DNA from: Duganella sp. CF458
GTDB lineage: Bacteria > Pseudomonadota > Gammaproteobacteria > Burkholderiales > Burkholderiaceae_D
Assembly (NCBI RefSeq): GCF_900113115.1
Contig: NZ_FOOF01000008.1
Coordinates: 124,001-188,000, forward strand
Direction: 5' to 3'
DNA: 64,000 nt
This document shows, piece by piece, positions 19,201-26,949 of the stretch (positions are counted from its first letter, which is position 1; every line of letters begins with the position of its first letter). The position numbers and the translations under genes were made by a program. A model generated the notes under the pieces. That model saw only the letters and a program-made list of their open reading frames with translations. It was not told the DNA's origin and searched no databases.

Positions 19201-19984
19201 GCAATTGCTGGAACGCTTGCCGCAGCTTGGCCCGGGCCGCGACAGTTTCAGCGTAGAGACATGGGAGGCCATTGGCGCGAGCAGGCATGCGGCGCTGGCG
19301 GGCTTGTTGGCCAAGGCGGGCTGGACGCCGCCGGTCAGGCAGAAGTCGGCCGAAGAAGAAGCGCTCCCCCAGGACGACAAGGCTGCCGATCTTGCGCTGC
19401 AAGCCAAACTGCCGGGGCACTATTACCTGAGCGGCGTGCGGGAGATGGGCGCCGAGATCCTGCTACGCCCGAACGGCAAATTCCAGTACTCGATGTCTTA
19501 CGGCGCGGTCGATGAATTTGCCCAGGGCAGCTGGGAGGTCTGGAACCAGCAGGTGGTATTCCGTTCGGATAGCACGCCTGCCCGGGCGGCGTCCATGCAG
19601 GTGTCAACCGATGCACCATCCGACGCAGTGCCTGCGGGCCAGGTTCTGGTGGACCTGCGCTACCGGGGGCGGAGTATCCCGGGCTTCAAAGTCGTGTTGC
19701 TGGGAGAGGCGCCGAGCAAGGCGGAAGGGAATACCGGAGGCCAGGGTTGGCGCACAGCCTTCAGCGGGCCGGTACGCCAGATCGCGGTAAGCCATCCGGA
19801 AGTCGATGAAGGCAAATGGTTGGTGCATGAAGTCGCCGCTAGCGACGCCCAGCGCAGGGCATACCAGCTTGACTTCCAGCCGCCTGCGCCAGCGCCGCAG
19901 GCCTTCAACCACACGCTCGAAGTCAGGGATGGCAGCCTGGTCCTGGAAGGCACGGGCCGCCCAATGGAATTCCAGAAACATTAA
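16208..19984 (+). CDS. Very large exported Sel1- and ankyrin-repeat protein
   Basis: The 1258-residue product begins with a clear signal peptide (LFALALLGMGIGLAGAARA), so it acts in the periplasm or outside. Residues 25-340 contain Sel1-like helical repeats (for example AAHKAGTLYWKGVEG and DAQYQLSQLYAMGYGVPKD). Ankyrin repeats follow from about 460, the clearest being APLHLAAMFGTPEMVRLLLK, with more divergent copies to about 1000 (VELVKVLLAQGADPL, MEALKVLLAHGGVID). A C-terminal beta domain from about 1070 (LPGHYYLSGVREMG) has no family I recognise. Such combinations serve protein binding. It ends one base before the stop of the converging DUF5700 gene. Confidence 0.88.
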   Translation: MKQKLFALALLGMGIGLAGAARADMASAQAAYETGRCEDAIKALTPIAKAGDPAAQKALGDVYLDDERHCPGQARDAAAAESWYLPAARSGNVAAQRGLIHLYEYSDKPGKPEQATFWVARVAEQGAAGDLSKLAARHERAEGVPHDRVLAHTFRLLASRRNGGNDGASLGQALHEGALAMSPEQLAEAESLASAWKTGMPLPTTSVTGKRDPRDWYKEAAKAGDLNAAHKAGTLYWKGVEGLEVDAEQAAFWLRKAAQGGISDAQYQLSQLYAMGYGVPKDFVLGYVLHSLAVRGGNQQASARKHGWDDSLTSQQLGEGMALLAKWKKGDALPLATRYGMQRKVNYVDDATGKLTPTADVLALFKAANEGDEESFARLLGKVDHINEYLVDRQKLLHALLLPAESLRAEADAWRNAGNDARDTAHWHGQQERHAALLPVKTRMLALALKRGASFNEGTARHNAAPLHLAAMFGTPEMVRLLLKHGADPRHYGGEGKSLAPLEFSLEQHEYGLGLPELITPEMRTESILALLQAGAQRPYIRYDGKLKRPSADYLLWPNLVALTHGTAVLDALLKTGTRPAGDEDGKTTFGYAAEAGNVEAIAWLKKRVPRYGKDRRDRWLDAAMLAMYSSAAGRDKVLRQLLVKDMKWAQEGPQDEGYGRSHRPLYGGMGRVESGTLPSHLIRARRLDWLPGLAALGVPANTGASRRELVDAVRENDVELVKVLLAQGADPLEEPESALSLALKAPEGKSNMLDVLLDHIAQVRKKSLAEMGPWPIEEVLGSAHGISVTRLRKLLDAGASAEGLGGRSIDAAFRAPDRSVADLLIRHGMLGKPGAAPNFLLFAIGAGRADLLPVIVAQGGDPNHRDKARNDSVQPNAVEYAISQGNMEALKVLLAHGGVIDTATAQPWGTALDRAVVSLNVDMLRTVSKDFGLSLKQACLKSNVHLAKVVLESPASYWALLREHGFGSDVACVGSQERLALYLADTGSVLLEGWMGRQLLERLPQLGPGRDSFSVETWEAIGASRHAALAGLLAKAGWTPPVRQKSAEEEALPQDDKAADLALQAKLPGHYYLSGVREMGAEILLRPNGKFQYSMSYGAVDEFAQGSWEVWNQQVVFRSDSTPARAASMQVSTDAPSDAVPAGQVLVDLRYRGRSIPGFKVVLLGEAPSKAEGNTGGQGWRTAFSGPVRQIAVSHPEVDEGKWLVHEVAASDAQRRAYQLDFQPPAPAPQAFNHTLEVRDGSLVLEGTGRPMEFQKH

Positions 19985-21034
19985 TCAACGCGGCAATGCT
20001 CGCACGGCACTCAGGAAGTCTTCGTTGAAGCGGAATAGGGTAGGGTCGCTTTCCGCGATTTGCTGGTAGCGCAGGACGAACTGCTTAGGTTCGCCTTGCA
20101 GCAAGCGGAAGATGGCCTGCTTGCCGTCCTTGCGTTCAATCGCATTGGCCATGACCCAGCCCATGTCATATCCCATGTCGTCGAAATTGCCGTAGAAGAG
20201 CATGCCGTAAATGCGGTCGTAATGGTCTTCATCGCGAGGCGGAGCCAATAGCAGGCGCAAGCTGCTGGTTTCCATCAAGGCTGCAATGTTCTTGATGCGT
20301 TTGAGGTTGCGTACAATGCGTTCCTTGCCGCGCGTGGAGAACGGCGTGGCGGGGCGGTCGGCAATCGGGTGGGAGAACAGTTCGGCCGTGCCTTCCTGCA
20401 CCAGGTCGTATAGCAGGCGGTTCATCCAGATCTTGCCGGTGGCCGACTGCTGCATATCGGCAGCTGGGCGGGGCGGCGCCGTCATGACATGCGACTGGAC
20501 TGCGTGGAACAGTTCGTGGGATACCACTTCTGCCAGTTCTTCAGGTGTCGCCTGAGTGAAGCGCGACAGGTCGACATAGACGTCGTCGTGCTTGTCGTCA
20601 AACGCGAAACCCATCGCATTGCCGCCGAAGAGGAAGTGCACGGTCAGGTTGGCAGTAAATTCAGGCGGCACATAGGCCTTCAACTGCCTCGTGATTTCAG
20701 TCGCTGCGAGTGCGAATTTGCCGCCATTCTCGCGCCCGAATTCGGATTGCACCTGGGTTGCGAGTTCTACCTTCTGGGGATCACGCCCAAGTCCGCGCAA
20801 GTAGTCGATAAAGGCATCGGCATCCTTCAGCCTCATTTTGCGCACCATCGCCCCGGTCTCCGGCAGGCGGCGGATCGCCTCGCCGGTCGCGGCGTCAATC
20901 TGGCCCTTTTGGACGGCGGCGCTGTACAACCGGGCAGGCGCTTCGTTGAAACGGAATTCGAGTCCGGTTGCATGGGCTGCACCCAGCCAGAACAGTGAGA
21001 TGGACGCGGCGAAGGCGCGTAATTTAATGAGCAT
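19985..21034 (-). CDS. DUF5700-type putative zinc metalloprotease, exported
   Basis: The 349-residue product has a signal peptide (AASISLFWLGAAHA) and a zinc-protease motif, VVSHELFHAVQ, near residue 170, followed downstream by LVQEGTAELF, which may supply the third ligand. The layout fits DUF5700, a family of predicted zinc-dependent proteases. A conserved YDMGWVMANAIE segment lies near the C-terminus. It follows the ArsC-like gene by 21 bases on the minus strand and converges with the ankyrin gene, whose stop codon directly abuts its own. The natural substrate is unknown. Confidence 0.78.
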   Translation of the reverse strand: MLIKLRAFAASISLFWLGAAHATGLEFRFNEAPARLYSAAVQKGQIDAATGEAIRRLPETGAMVRKMRLKDADAFIDYLRGLGRDPQKVELATQVQSEFGRENGGKFALAATEITRQLKAYVPPEFTANLTVHFLFGGNAMGFAFDDKHDDVYVDLSRFTQATPEELAEVVSHELFHAVQSHVMTAPPRPAADMQQSATGKIWMNRLLYDLVQEGTAELFSHPIADRPATPFSTRGKERIVRNLKRIKNIAALMETSSLRLLLAPPRDEDHYDRIYGMLFYGNFDDMGYDMGWVMANAIERKDGKQAIFRLLQGEPKQFVLRYQQIAESDPTLFRFNEDFLSAVRALPR

Positions 21035-21055
21035 GAGTCGATGCCTTGAGCAGGG

Positions 21056-21556
21056 TTATAGCTGGACGCCAGCAATCCTCGCTATTTTGCGTTGTAGTGC
21101 CATTTTGTCAAGCGCTTTAGCAGGAAGGTTGCGCAAGATCTCCAGGCGGGTCTTGATTTCGCGGCAGACGGTGAAGTACTCCTGGCGGATATCGTCCACC
21201 GAACCCTGGACGGCGGCCGGGTCGCGGAAGTTCCAGTTCGCCGTCGCCGGCTGGCCATGCCAGTTCGGGCAGGGTTCGCCCGAGGCCAGGTCGCACATGG
21301 TGATCACGAAATCCATTTCCGGCGCGCCTTGTGCCGAAAGCTCATCCAGCGGCTTGCTGCGCAAGCCGGCCAGTGTGTCGTCCAGGGTCCTGATCTGCTC
21401 GACCGCGTACGGATTCAGTTTGCCGGCAGGGTCGGTGCCTGCGCTGAACGCGCGAAAACGGCCGCCAGCCACGGCATTCAACAAAGCCTCGGCCATGATG
21501 CTGCGCGCCGTGTTGCGCGTGCTGAGGAACAGCACATTGTAAGTTCGGTTGGTCAT
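21056..21556 (-). CDS. ArsC / low-molecular-weight phosphatase homologue lacking the nucleophilic Cys
   Basis: The 166-residue product aligns with thioredoxin-coupled arsenate reductases and LMW protein-tyrosine phosphatases. The phosphate loop reads FLSTRNTARS where the family has a Cys at the first loop position; here this is Ser12 (codon AGC, clear in the sequence). The other redox cysteines are kept in MCDLASGEPCP (Cys88 and Cys96), as is the loop arginine (Arg18). Loss of the nucleophile should abolish the classical reaction, so it may be a binding or regulatory pseudo-enzyme. No arsR, arsB or acr3 is adjacent. It lies between ftsK and the DUF5700 protease gene. Confidence 0.82.
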   Translation of the reverse strand: MTNRTYNVLFLSTRNTARSIMAEALLNAVAGGRFRAFSAGTDPAGKLNPYAVEQIRTLDDTLAGLRSKPLDELSAQGAPEMDFVITMCDLASGEPCPNWHGQPATANWNFRDPAAVQGSVDDIRQEYFTVCREIKTRLEILRNLPAKALDKMALQRKIARIAGVQL

Positions 21557-21641
21557 GCAAAATCGTGAATCTTAACGAAGAAGAGTTACGGTTTGATGAC
21601 ATTTGGCGGTGCGTGCCAGGCGCCCGCGCCTGGCATGGTGC

Positions 21642-24155
21642 TTACTCGCTGGAGACGGGCACCAGGATTTCGCGGCTGCCGTTGGTCGACATCGACGACA
21701 GCAGACCAGCGGCCTCCATGTCCTCCACCATGCGTGCGGCGCGGTTGTAGCCGATGCGCAGCTGCCGCTGGATGGAGGAGATCGAGGCGCGGCGGGTGCG
21801 GATGACAAAGGCCACCGCTTCGTCGTAGAGCGGGTCGGTTTCGCCAGCGCTGACGTCGCCGAGCAGGTCGGGCGCCGGTTCTTCGGCCGGCGTTCCTGCC
21901 AGGATCGCTTCTTCGTATTCCGGCTCGCCAAACTGCTTCAGGTAATCGACCACGCGGTGCACCTCTTCGTCCGACACGAAAGCGCCGTGCACGCGCTGCG
22001 GATAGCCGCTGCCAGGCGGCAGGAACAGCATGTCGCCGTGGCCAAGCAAGGTCTCCGCGCCCATCTGGTCAAGCACGGTACGTGAGTCGATCTTGGAGGA
22101 AACCTGGAAAGCTACGCGGGTCGGGATATTGGCCTTGATCAGGCCCGTGATCACGTCCACCGAAGGCCGCTGTGTCGCCAGGATCAGGTGGATGCCGGCC
22201 GCCCGGGCTTTCTGTGCCAGGCGCGCGATCAGCTCTTCAATTTTTTTCCCCGCCACCATCATCAGGTCGGCCAGTTCGTCGATGACGACGACAATGGTCG
22301 GCAGCGTATTCAGCGGTTCCGGCGCATCCGGTGTCAGCGAGAAGGGATTGGTGATGTATTTTTCCGCGGCCTTGCCGTCGCGGATCTTCTGGTTGAAGCC
22401 CGCCAGGTTGCGCACGCCGAGCGCCGACATCAGGCGGTAGCGTTTCTCCATTTCGGCGACGCACCAGGTCAGCGCATTGGCTGCCAGTTTCATGTCCGTG
22501 ACCACTGGCGCCAGCAGGTGCGGGATGCCGTCGTACACCGACAGTTCCAGCATCTTCGGATCGATCATGATCAGGCGTACGTCGGTTGGCGTGGCCTTGT
22601 ACAGCAAGGAGACGATCATGGCATTGATTGCCACCGATTTGCCGGAGCCGGTGGTGCCGGCAACCAGCATGTGCGGCGCGCGTGCCAGGTCCGTGACGAC
22701 CGGTGCGCCGGTAATGTCCTTGCCCATTGCCAGCGTCAATTGCGAGCGCGACGCGCGATATGCTTCCGACGCGAGGATCTCGGACAGCTGGATCATGTGG
22801 CGGCGGGTGTTCGGCAGCTCGAGGCCCATGCAGGTCTTGCCTGGAATGGTTTCGACTACGCGTACCGAAGTCACGGCGAGCGCACGCGACAAGTCCTTCA
22901 CCAGCGCCACGATTTGCGCACCGCGCACACCGACGGCCGGCTCGATCTCGAAACGGGTGATGATCGGTCCGGCCGTCGCGCCAAGCACGGTGACCGGCAC
23001 TTTGAACTCTTTCAGGCGCTGCTCGATCAGACGGCCCGTTTCCTCCAGCTCGGTGCTGGATACCTCGAACTTGGCTTCCGAGTAGGCATCCAGCAAGCCC
23101 AGGCCCGGCAGTTCCACGTCGAATCCGGGCTCGGGGCCGACCGTTATGGCTTCTATCACGGGGGCGGATGGGGAGCTCGCCACGGGTGCCACAGGCACGG
23201 GCATCAGGGGCATCACTGGCGTTGTGGGCACGGCGGGTCCCGCTGCGATGACCGGCTCCAGGTGTACCACCGTAGGGGCCTCCTGCCAAGGGAGTACAGG
23301 CGCCGGATTCGGTGCCGGGGTAAATGGTGTGTATTCCAGCTCAAGCGGGGCGTTTGCCGGCGGCAGGGGGGGGAACGGCGCACTTGGCGTCTCGTTGATC
23401 CACGCTGGTTCGGCTCGCGCGGCCGTAATCGTACGAACTTCGACCGCCGTTTGAATAAGCTGTACTTGCGCGACCGCCGCGGGTGCCGCCGGTGCCGGCG
23501 CCGGCGGAGTCGGGCCGTGCACGGACTGCACCGGCTCTGCGGGGTGAGGCAATTTCACGATCCTGACTGTCCGCGCTTGCCGGGTGCGGGCCTCGGCTTC
23601 TTCCAGGGCCCTGGCGCGAGCCAGCATTGCCGGCGTTGGACGCAGGCTTTCGACTTCCGCCCACTCCGCACTTGGTCGCGCGGCAGGCGCGCGGGTCTTC
23701 TCCAGCGCATCAAGGCCGAAGAAACGTGCGGGTGCGGCGTCGGCTGAAGATTCCCATGCCGGCCGCTTCTCTGCCAGCCGTTCCTTGGCGCGTGCGGGAC
23801 CAGCCGGTGCGGAGGCGTGGGCTCCGCTGCGGGCCGGCGCACGCCGCTCGTTATCGGCGGGGCGCCTGAGGCGGCGGATGGCGCGGCCGCACCAGGCCAG
23901 GAATTCCAGGGCGCGATAGCCGAACATCCAGGGAATGGCCACCGTCCCGATGGCCAGGATCACGAAAATGCCGGCGGGGCGGCTGCTCGTGGCGGCAATC
24001 GAGTTGGCCAGCAACATGAGCAGGGTGCCCAGCACCAAACGAATAAAGCCCTGCCCGAGCACAGTGGTCCTCTTCAGCAGGAACACCTTCACGAGGCGCC
24101 AGACCAGGGGGAGCGTCCACAGCACAGACCAGCCAAACCACGACATTACTGCCAT
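21642..24155 (-). CDS. ftsK: FtsK/SpoIIIE DNA translocase
   Basis: The 837-residue product is a septal DNA pump. After a short N-terminal membrane part (about residues 6-85, two or three helices rather than the usual four) comes a Pro/Ala-rich linker to about 350. The motor follows with Walker [15 protein letters not shown], Walker [14 protein letters not shown] and [19 protein letters not shown]. The C-terminal gamma domain ([20 protein letters not shown]) reads KOPS sequences and activates XerCD. Start at 24155 has AGGA upstream. The reduced membrane part suggests a second FtsK copy, beside a canonical one elsewhere; that is inference. It is divergent from the APE operon. Confidence 0.93.
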   Translation of the reverse strand: MAVMSWFGWSVLWTLPLVWRLVKVFLLKRTTVLGQGFIRLVLGTLLMLLANSIAATSSRPAGIFVILAIGTVAIPWMFGYRALEFLAWCGRAIRRLRRPADNERRAPARSGAHASAPAGPARAKERLAEKRPAWESSADAAPARFFGLDALEKTRAPAARPSAEWAEVESLRPTPAMLARARALEEAEARTRQARTVRIVKLPHPAEPVQSVHGPTPPAPAPAAPAAVAQVQLIQTAVEVRTITAARAEPAWINETPSAPFPPLPPANAPLELEYTPFTPAPNPAPVLPWQEAPTVVHLEPVIAAGPAVPTTPVMPLMPVPVAPVASSPSAPVIEAITVGPEPGFDVELPGLGLLDAYSEAKFEVSSTELEETGRLIEQRLKEFKVPVTVLGATAGPIITRFEIEPAVGVRGAQIVALVKDLSRALAVTSVRVVETIPGKTCMGLELPNTRRHMIQLSEILASEAYRASRSQLTLAMGKDITGAPVVTDLARAPHMLVAGTTGSGKSVAINAMIVSLLYKATPTDVRLIMIDPKMLELSVYDGIPHLLAPVVTDMKLAANALTWCVAEMEKRYRLMSALGVRNLAGFNQKIRDGKAAEKYITNPFSLTPDAPEPLNTLPTIVVVIDELADLMMVAGKKIEELIARLAQKARAAGIHLILATQRPSVDVITGLIKANIPTRVAFQVSSKIDSRTVLDQMGAETLLGHGDMLFLPPGSGYPQRVHGAFVSDEEVHRVVDYLKQFGEPEYEEAILAGTPAEEPAPDLLGDVSAGETDPLYDEAVAFVIRTRRASISSIQRQLRIGYNRAARMVEDMEAAGLLSSMSTNGSREILVPVSSE

Positions 24156-24376
24156 TCAAATTTTTCCTGAAAATAGCTCGACCGGAGTTTATCACGAGCA
24201 ATGATGTCAATATCAGCAGCAAAATGAGAGTTTTGGAGAGAATTTGCGCGAAGTTCTGATGCTTTTAGGTGCTAATATGCAAAAAAATGTTGCTCCGGGG
24301 ATAATGTTTCTATCGCTCCGGTGGGCTGTTCGTTTATAATCGCCGGCTTCCTTCAGTTTTCCGATAGTTCACCAAA
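24156..24376. promoter_or_regulatory. Divergent promoter region between ftsK and the APE operon
   Basis: A perfect TATAAT at 24335-24340 lies 36 bases before the GTG start of the first APE gene and is the likely -10 box. No good -35 element is present at 16-18 bases. Instead a direct repeat GCTCCGG occurs at 24292-24298 and 24315-24321, 23 bases apart, where an activator could bind. AT-rich sequence precedes it. Confidence 0.55.
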
Positions 24377-25108
24377 GTGCGCACCCAGGGCATACGTTTT
24401 TCAATCCTCAGGCATTCCGCATGGGCGCCAGGCATCACCACGCCTGAAGCCTGGCAGGCCTGGGCGCAAGCTCCGTCGACTATCCGCCCGGGCGAGGAGC
24501 CCGGCGTGAAGGCGATGCCGGCCATGCTGCGTCGTCGTGCCGGCTTCCTCGGCAAGATGGCGCTGGAAGTGGCATACGACTGCCTGGAGGGCCGCAGCGG
24601 CGTGCCAACCGTGTTTTGTTCCCGCCACGGCGATGTGGCGCGCGCTGTCGAACTGTTGTCGGACCTGGCGCGTGGCGAGCCGCTGTCGCCGATGGCCTTC
24701 GGCATGGCGGTACACAATGCGATTCCAGGCCTGTTCAGCATCGCGCGCAGCGATCGGGCCAACTACACCGCATTGGCAGCCGGCACCGCGTCGGTCGAGC
24801 ATGCCCTGATCGAGGCCTGTGGCTTGTTGGCCGACGGTGCACCGATGGTATTGCTGGTGGCCTGCGATTGCCCGCTGCCGGAGTTGTTTACGCCATTCGA
24901 AGAATATGAAGAACAGCCGCATGCCTGGGCATGGCTGGTGACGCCTGCCGGCGACGATGCGCTGCGGCTGGAGTGGGAGCCCTGCGCCGAGGCGCAGGCG
25001 GCCGGCATGCCGGGCAGCCTTGAAGTAGGGGCCTTCCACGCCAGTGGCGCGCGCAAGCTGGAGCGCTGCGATGGCCGCCTGCGCTGGAGCTGGAGCCGCG
25101 ATGCTTGA
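24377..25108 (+). CDS. apeC: APE chain-length-factor-like ketosynthase (ApeC)
   Basis: The 243-residue product matches the beta-ketoacyl synthase chain-length-factor family found at the start of aryl-polyene clusters, half the size of a full ketosynthase. Signature segments are FSILRHSAWAPG at the N-terminus, FCSRHGDVARAVELL and SVEHALIEACGLLADG. In Xenorhabdus the ApeC homologue pairs with the ketosynthase ApeO. The start is GTG with no clear Shine-Dalgarno, 37 bases after a TATAAT box. The next gene overlaps it (ATGCTTGA). Family and context agree strongly. Confidence 0.9.
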   Translation: MRTQGIRFSILRHSAWAPGITTPEAWQAWAQAPSTIRPGEEPGVKAMPAMLRRRAGFLGKMALEVAYDCLEGRSGVPTVFCSRHGDVARAVELLSDLARGEPLSPMAFGMAVHNAIPGLFSIARSDRANYTALAAGTASVEHALIEACGLLADGAPMVLLVACDCPLPELFTPFEEYEEQPHAWAWLVTPAGDDALRLEWEPCAEAQAAGMPGSLEVGAFHASGARKLERCDGRLRWSWSRDA

Positions 25109-25862
25109 CCGTTATTGGCGTATTCTCGTCACGGGCTTGAGCTTCGTGGTCTTCGGCGTTGGCGGGATCGTGCTTGGCCTGATCGTGTTCCCGGTGATGA
25201 ACCTGGCGATCCGGGACCGGCAACGCCGTATCAATGCGGCCCGCACGGTGATTCGCTGCGCCTTCCGCATCTATATCGACATGATGCGGGTGATCGGCGT
25301 GCTGCGTTACGAAGTGCGCGGACTGGAAAAGCTGGAGCGGGGCGGCATGCTGATCCTGGCCAATCATCCGACCTTGCTCGACACGGTGTTCCTGATGGCT
25401 TTCGTGAAGAACGCCGATTGCATCGTCAAGGGCGCGCTGTGGAACAATCCGTTCACGCGCGGCCCGGTGCGGGGCGCGGGCTATATCAATAACGAGGGTG
25501 GAGCGGAGCTGGTCGACGATTGCATCGCCTCCCTGGAGAGCGGCAACAACCTGATTATCTTCCCGGAAGGGACGCGCACCCCAAAGAATGGCGTGATCAG
25601 CATGAAGCGTGGCGCCGCCAATATCGCGGTGCGCGGCGGCCGGGACATAACCCCGGTGCTGCTGCAGTGCGATCCGCCCACGCTGCACAAGGGTGAAAAA
25701 TGGTGGCGCGTGCCGTCGCGCCGCTTCCTGATCCAGATTGATGTACAGGACGACCTGGCGGTCGCCCGATTTACAGAGGGCGCCAGCGACGTGATGGCAG
25801 CGCGCCAATTGACCGACTTCTTACAGAATTATTTTGCCGGAAAGTGCCAAAGCAATGCTTGA
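25101..25862 (+). CDS. apeD: APE lysophospholipid-type acyltransferase (ApeD)
   Basis: The 253-residue PlsC-like product has one N-terminal membrane helix (ILVTGLSFVVFGVGGIVLGL). The acyltransferase motifs are ILANHPTLLDTVFLM (N-H-x4-D version of HX4D), VRGAGYINNEGG and IIFPEGTRTP. In aryl-polyene clusters this type of enzyme is thought to help attach the polyene or a fatty acid to a glycerol or lipid carrier. The ATG at 25101 overlaps the stop of apeC, and the stop at 25862 overlaps the start of the first ACP gene, so translation is coupled. Membrane-associated, facing the cytoplasm. Confidence 0.9.
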   Translation: MLDRYWRILVTGLSFVVFGVGGIVLGLIVFPVMNLAIRDRQRRINAARTVIRCAFRIYIDMMRVIGVLRYEVRGLEKLERGGMLILANHPTLLDTVFLMAFVKNADCIVKGALWNNPFTRGPVRGAGYINNEGGAELVDDCIASLESGNNLIIFPEGTRTPKNGVISMKRGAANIAVRGGRDITPVLLQCDPPTLHKGEKWWRVPSRRFLIQIDVQDDLAVARFTEGASDVMAARQLTDFLQNYFAGKCQSNA

Positions 25863-26109
25863 ACTCGAAGTGAAACAACTGATCATCGATGCCCTCCAAC
25901 TGGAAGACATCGCGCCGGATGATATCGACAGCGCAGCGCCGCTGTTCATCGAAGGCCTGGGCCTTGACTCGATCGACGCGCTGGAGCTGGGCGTCGCATT
26001 GCAGAAGAAATACGGGATTTCTCTCTCCGCCGATTCGGAGGAGACCCGCCGCCATTTCGCCTCGGTGCAGGCGCTGGCGGCGATGGTTGAGAGCCACAGA
26101 CAGAAATAA
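25855..26109 (+). CDS. apeE: APE acyl carrier protein 1 (ApeE)
   Basis: The 84-residue acyl carrier protein has the phosphopantetheine site in LGLDSIDALELG (Ser of DSI) and the usual four-helix pattern. The longer open frame from 25834 is unlikely, since ATG 25855 overlaps the apeD stop as in the rest of the operon. With the second ACP just downstream it should carry the growing aryl-polyene chain. Conversion to the holo form is probably done by the phosphopantetheinyl transferase encoded at 39928-40548. Confidence 0.93.
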   Translation: MLELEVKQLIIDALQLEDIAPDDIDSAAPLFIEGLGLDSIDALELGVALQKKYGISLSADSEETRRHFASVQALAAMVESHRQK

Positions 26110-26128
26110 AACAACGTAGGGGTGAAAG

Positions 26129-26398
26129 ATGATTAACTTGAAAGAAATGAGCAAAGACCAGCTGCAAGCCTGGGTGGTCGACCTGCTCGCCGATATGTTT
26201 GAACTGGATAAGTCGGAATTGACCGCCGAATCCAACCTGTACGCCGACCTGGACATCGACAGCATCGACGCCGTCGACCTGGCCGTGAAGCTGAAACAGC
26301 TGACCGGCCAACGCCTGCAGCCGGAAGTATTCAAAACCATCCGCACCATCGGCGACGTGGTGGAAGCACTGGCCGGCAAAACGGAGCAGGTTGCGTAA
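26129..26398 (+). CDS. apeF: APE acyl carrier protein 2 (ApeF)
   Basis: The 89-residue carrier protein has the attachment motif LDIDSIDAVDLAVKLK. It starts 19 bases after the first ACP with a good ribosome site (GGGGTGAAAG). Two ACPs in tandem are standard in aryl-polyene clusters. Sequence differences between the two (acidic DIAPDDID versus DKSELTAES near the N-terminus) suggest different partner enzymes, but which one takes the aryl starter is not visible. Confidence 0.93.
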   Translation: MINLKEMSKDQLQAWVVDLLADMFELDKSELTAESNLYADLDIDSIDAVDLAVKLKQLTGQRLQPEVFKTIRTIGDVVEALAGKTEQVA

Positions 26399-26403
26399 GT
26401 ACG

Positions 26404-26949
26404 ATGAGGATGAGCGTTCTGGCGGCAGCGATTACCCTGCTGTATCCATTGGCGATCTGGTTTGGCCATGGCCGCATCGAGCCGCGCTGGCTGGCCGGAT
26501 TGCTGCTGGTCGCGGCCATCTCGCGGCTGCCGGCGCTGAAGCTGAACGGCGTTGCACGCTGGTCGGTGGCAGGCGCGCTGGTGCTGGTGGCCGCTGCCAT
26601 CTGGAGCAACCTGCTGCTGCCGTTGAAACTGTACCCGGTGCTGGTCAGCGCCGCGCTGCTGGCCGGTTTCGCATATAGCCTTACCACGCCGATGTCCGCC
26701 GTCGAGCGCATGGCGCGCCTGCGCGGCGAGGATTTCCCGCCGGTGGCGCAAGCCTATATGCGTAAGGTGACGCAGGTCTGGTGTGTCTTCTTCGTGATCA
26801 ATGGCGCGATCGCATTCGGCACCGCGCTGTGGGCGCCGGAGGCCGTCTGGTCGCTGTACACCGGTGTCATCTCCTATGCGCTGATGGCGCTGTTGTTTGG
26901 CGCGGAATACCTGGTGCGCCTGCGTTTCAAGCGCTTGCATAATGTCTGA
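26404..26949 (+). CDS. apeG: APE inner-membrane protein (ApeG, COG4648 type)
   Basis: The 181-residue product has about five hydrophobic segments and charged loops (ALKLNGVARWS, MSAVERMARLRGEDFPPVAQAYMRKVTQ). It matches the conserved COG4648 membrane protein found between the ACPs and the ligase in APE clusters. Its biochemical role is not established. It starts 5 bases after the second ACP and its end overlaps the ATG of the ligase gene. Confidence 0.87.
   Translation: MRMSVLAAAITLLYPLAIWFGHGRIEPRWLAGLLLVAAISRLPALKLNGVARWSVAGALVLVAAAIWSNLLLPLKLYPVLVSAALLAGFAYSLTTPMSAVERMARLRGEDFPPVAQAYMRKVTQVWCVFFVINGAIAFGTALWAPEAVWSLYTGVISYALMALLFGAEYLVRLRFKRLHNV

Noticed and set aside
22188..23747. 519-residue open frame antisense to ftsK
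   Set aside because: Falls within the FtsK motor and Pro/Ala-rich linker on the other strand; no motifs.
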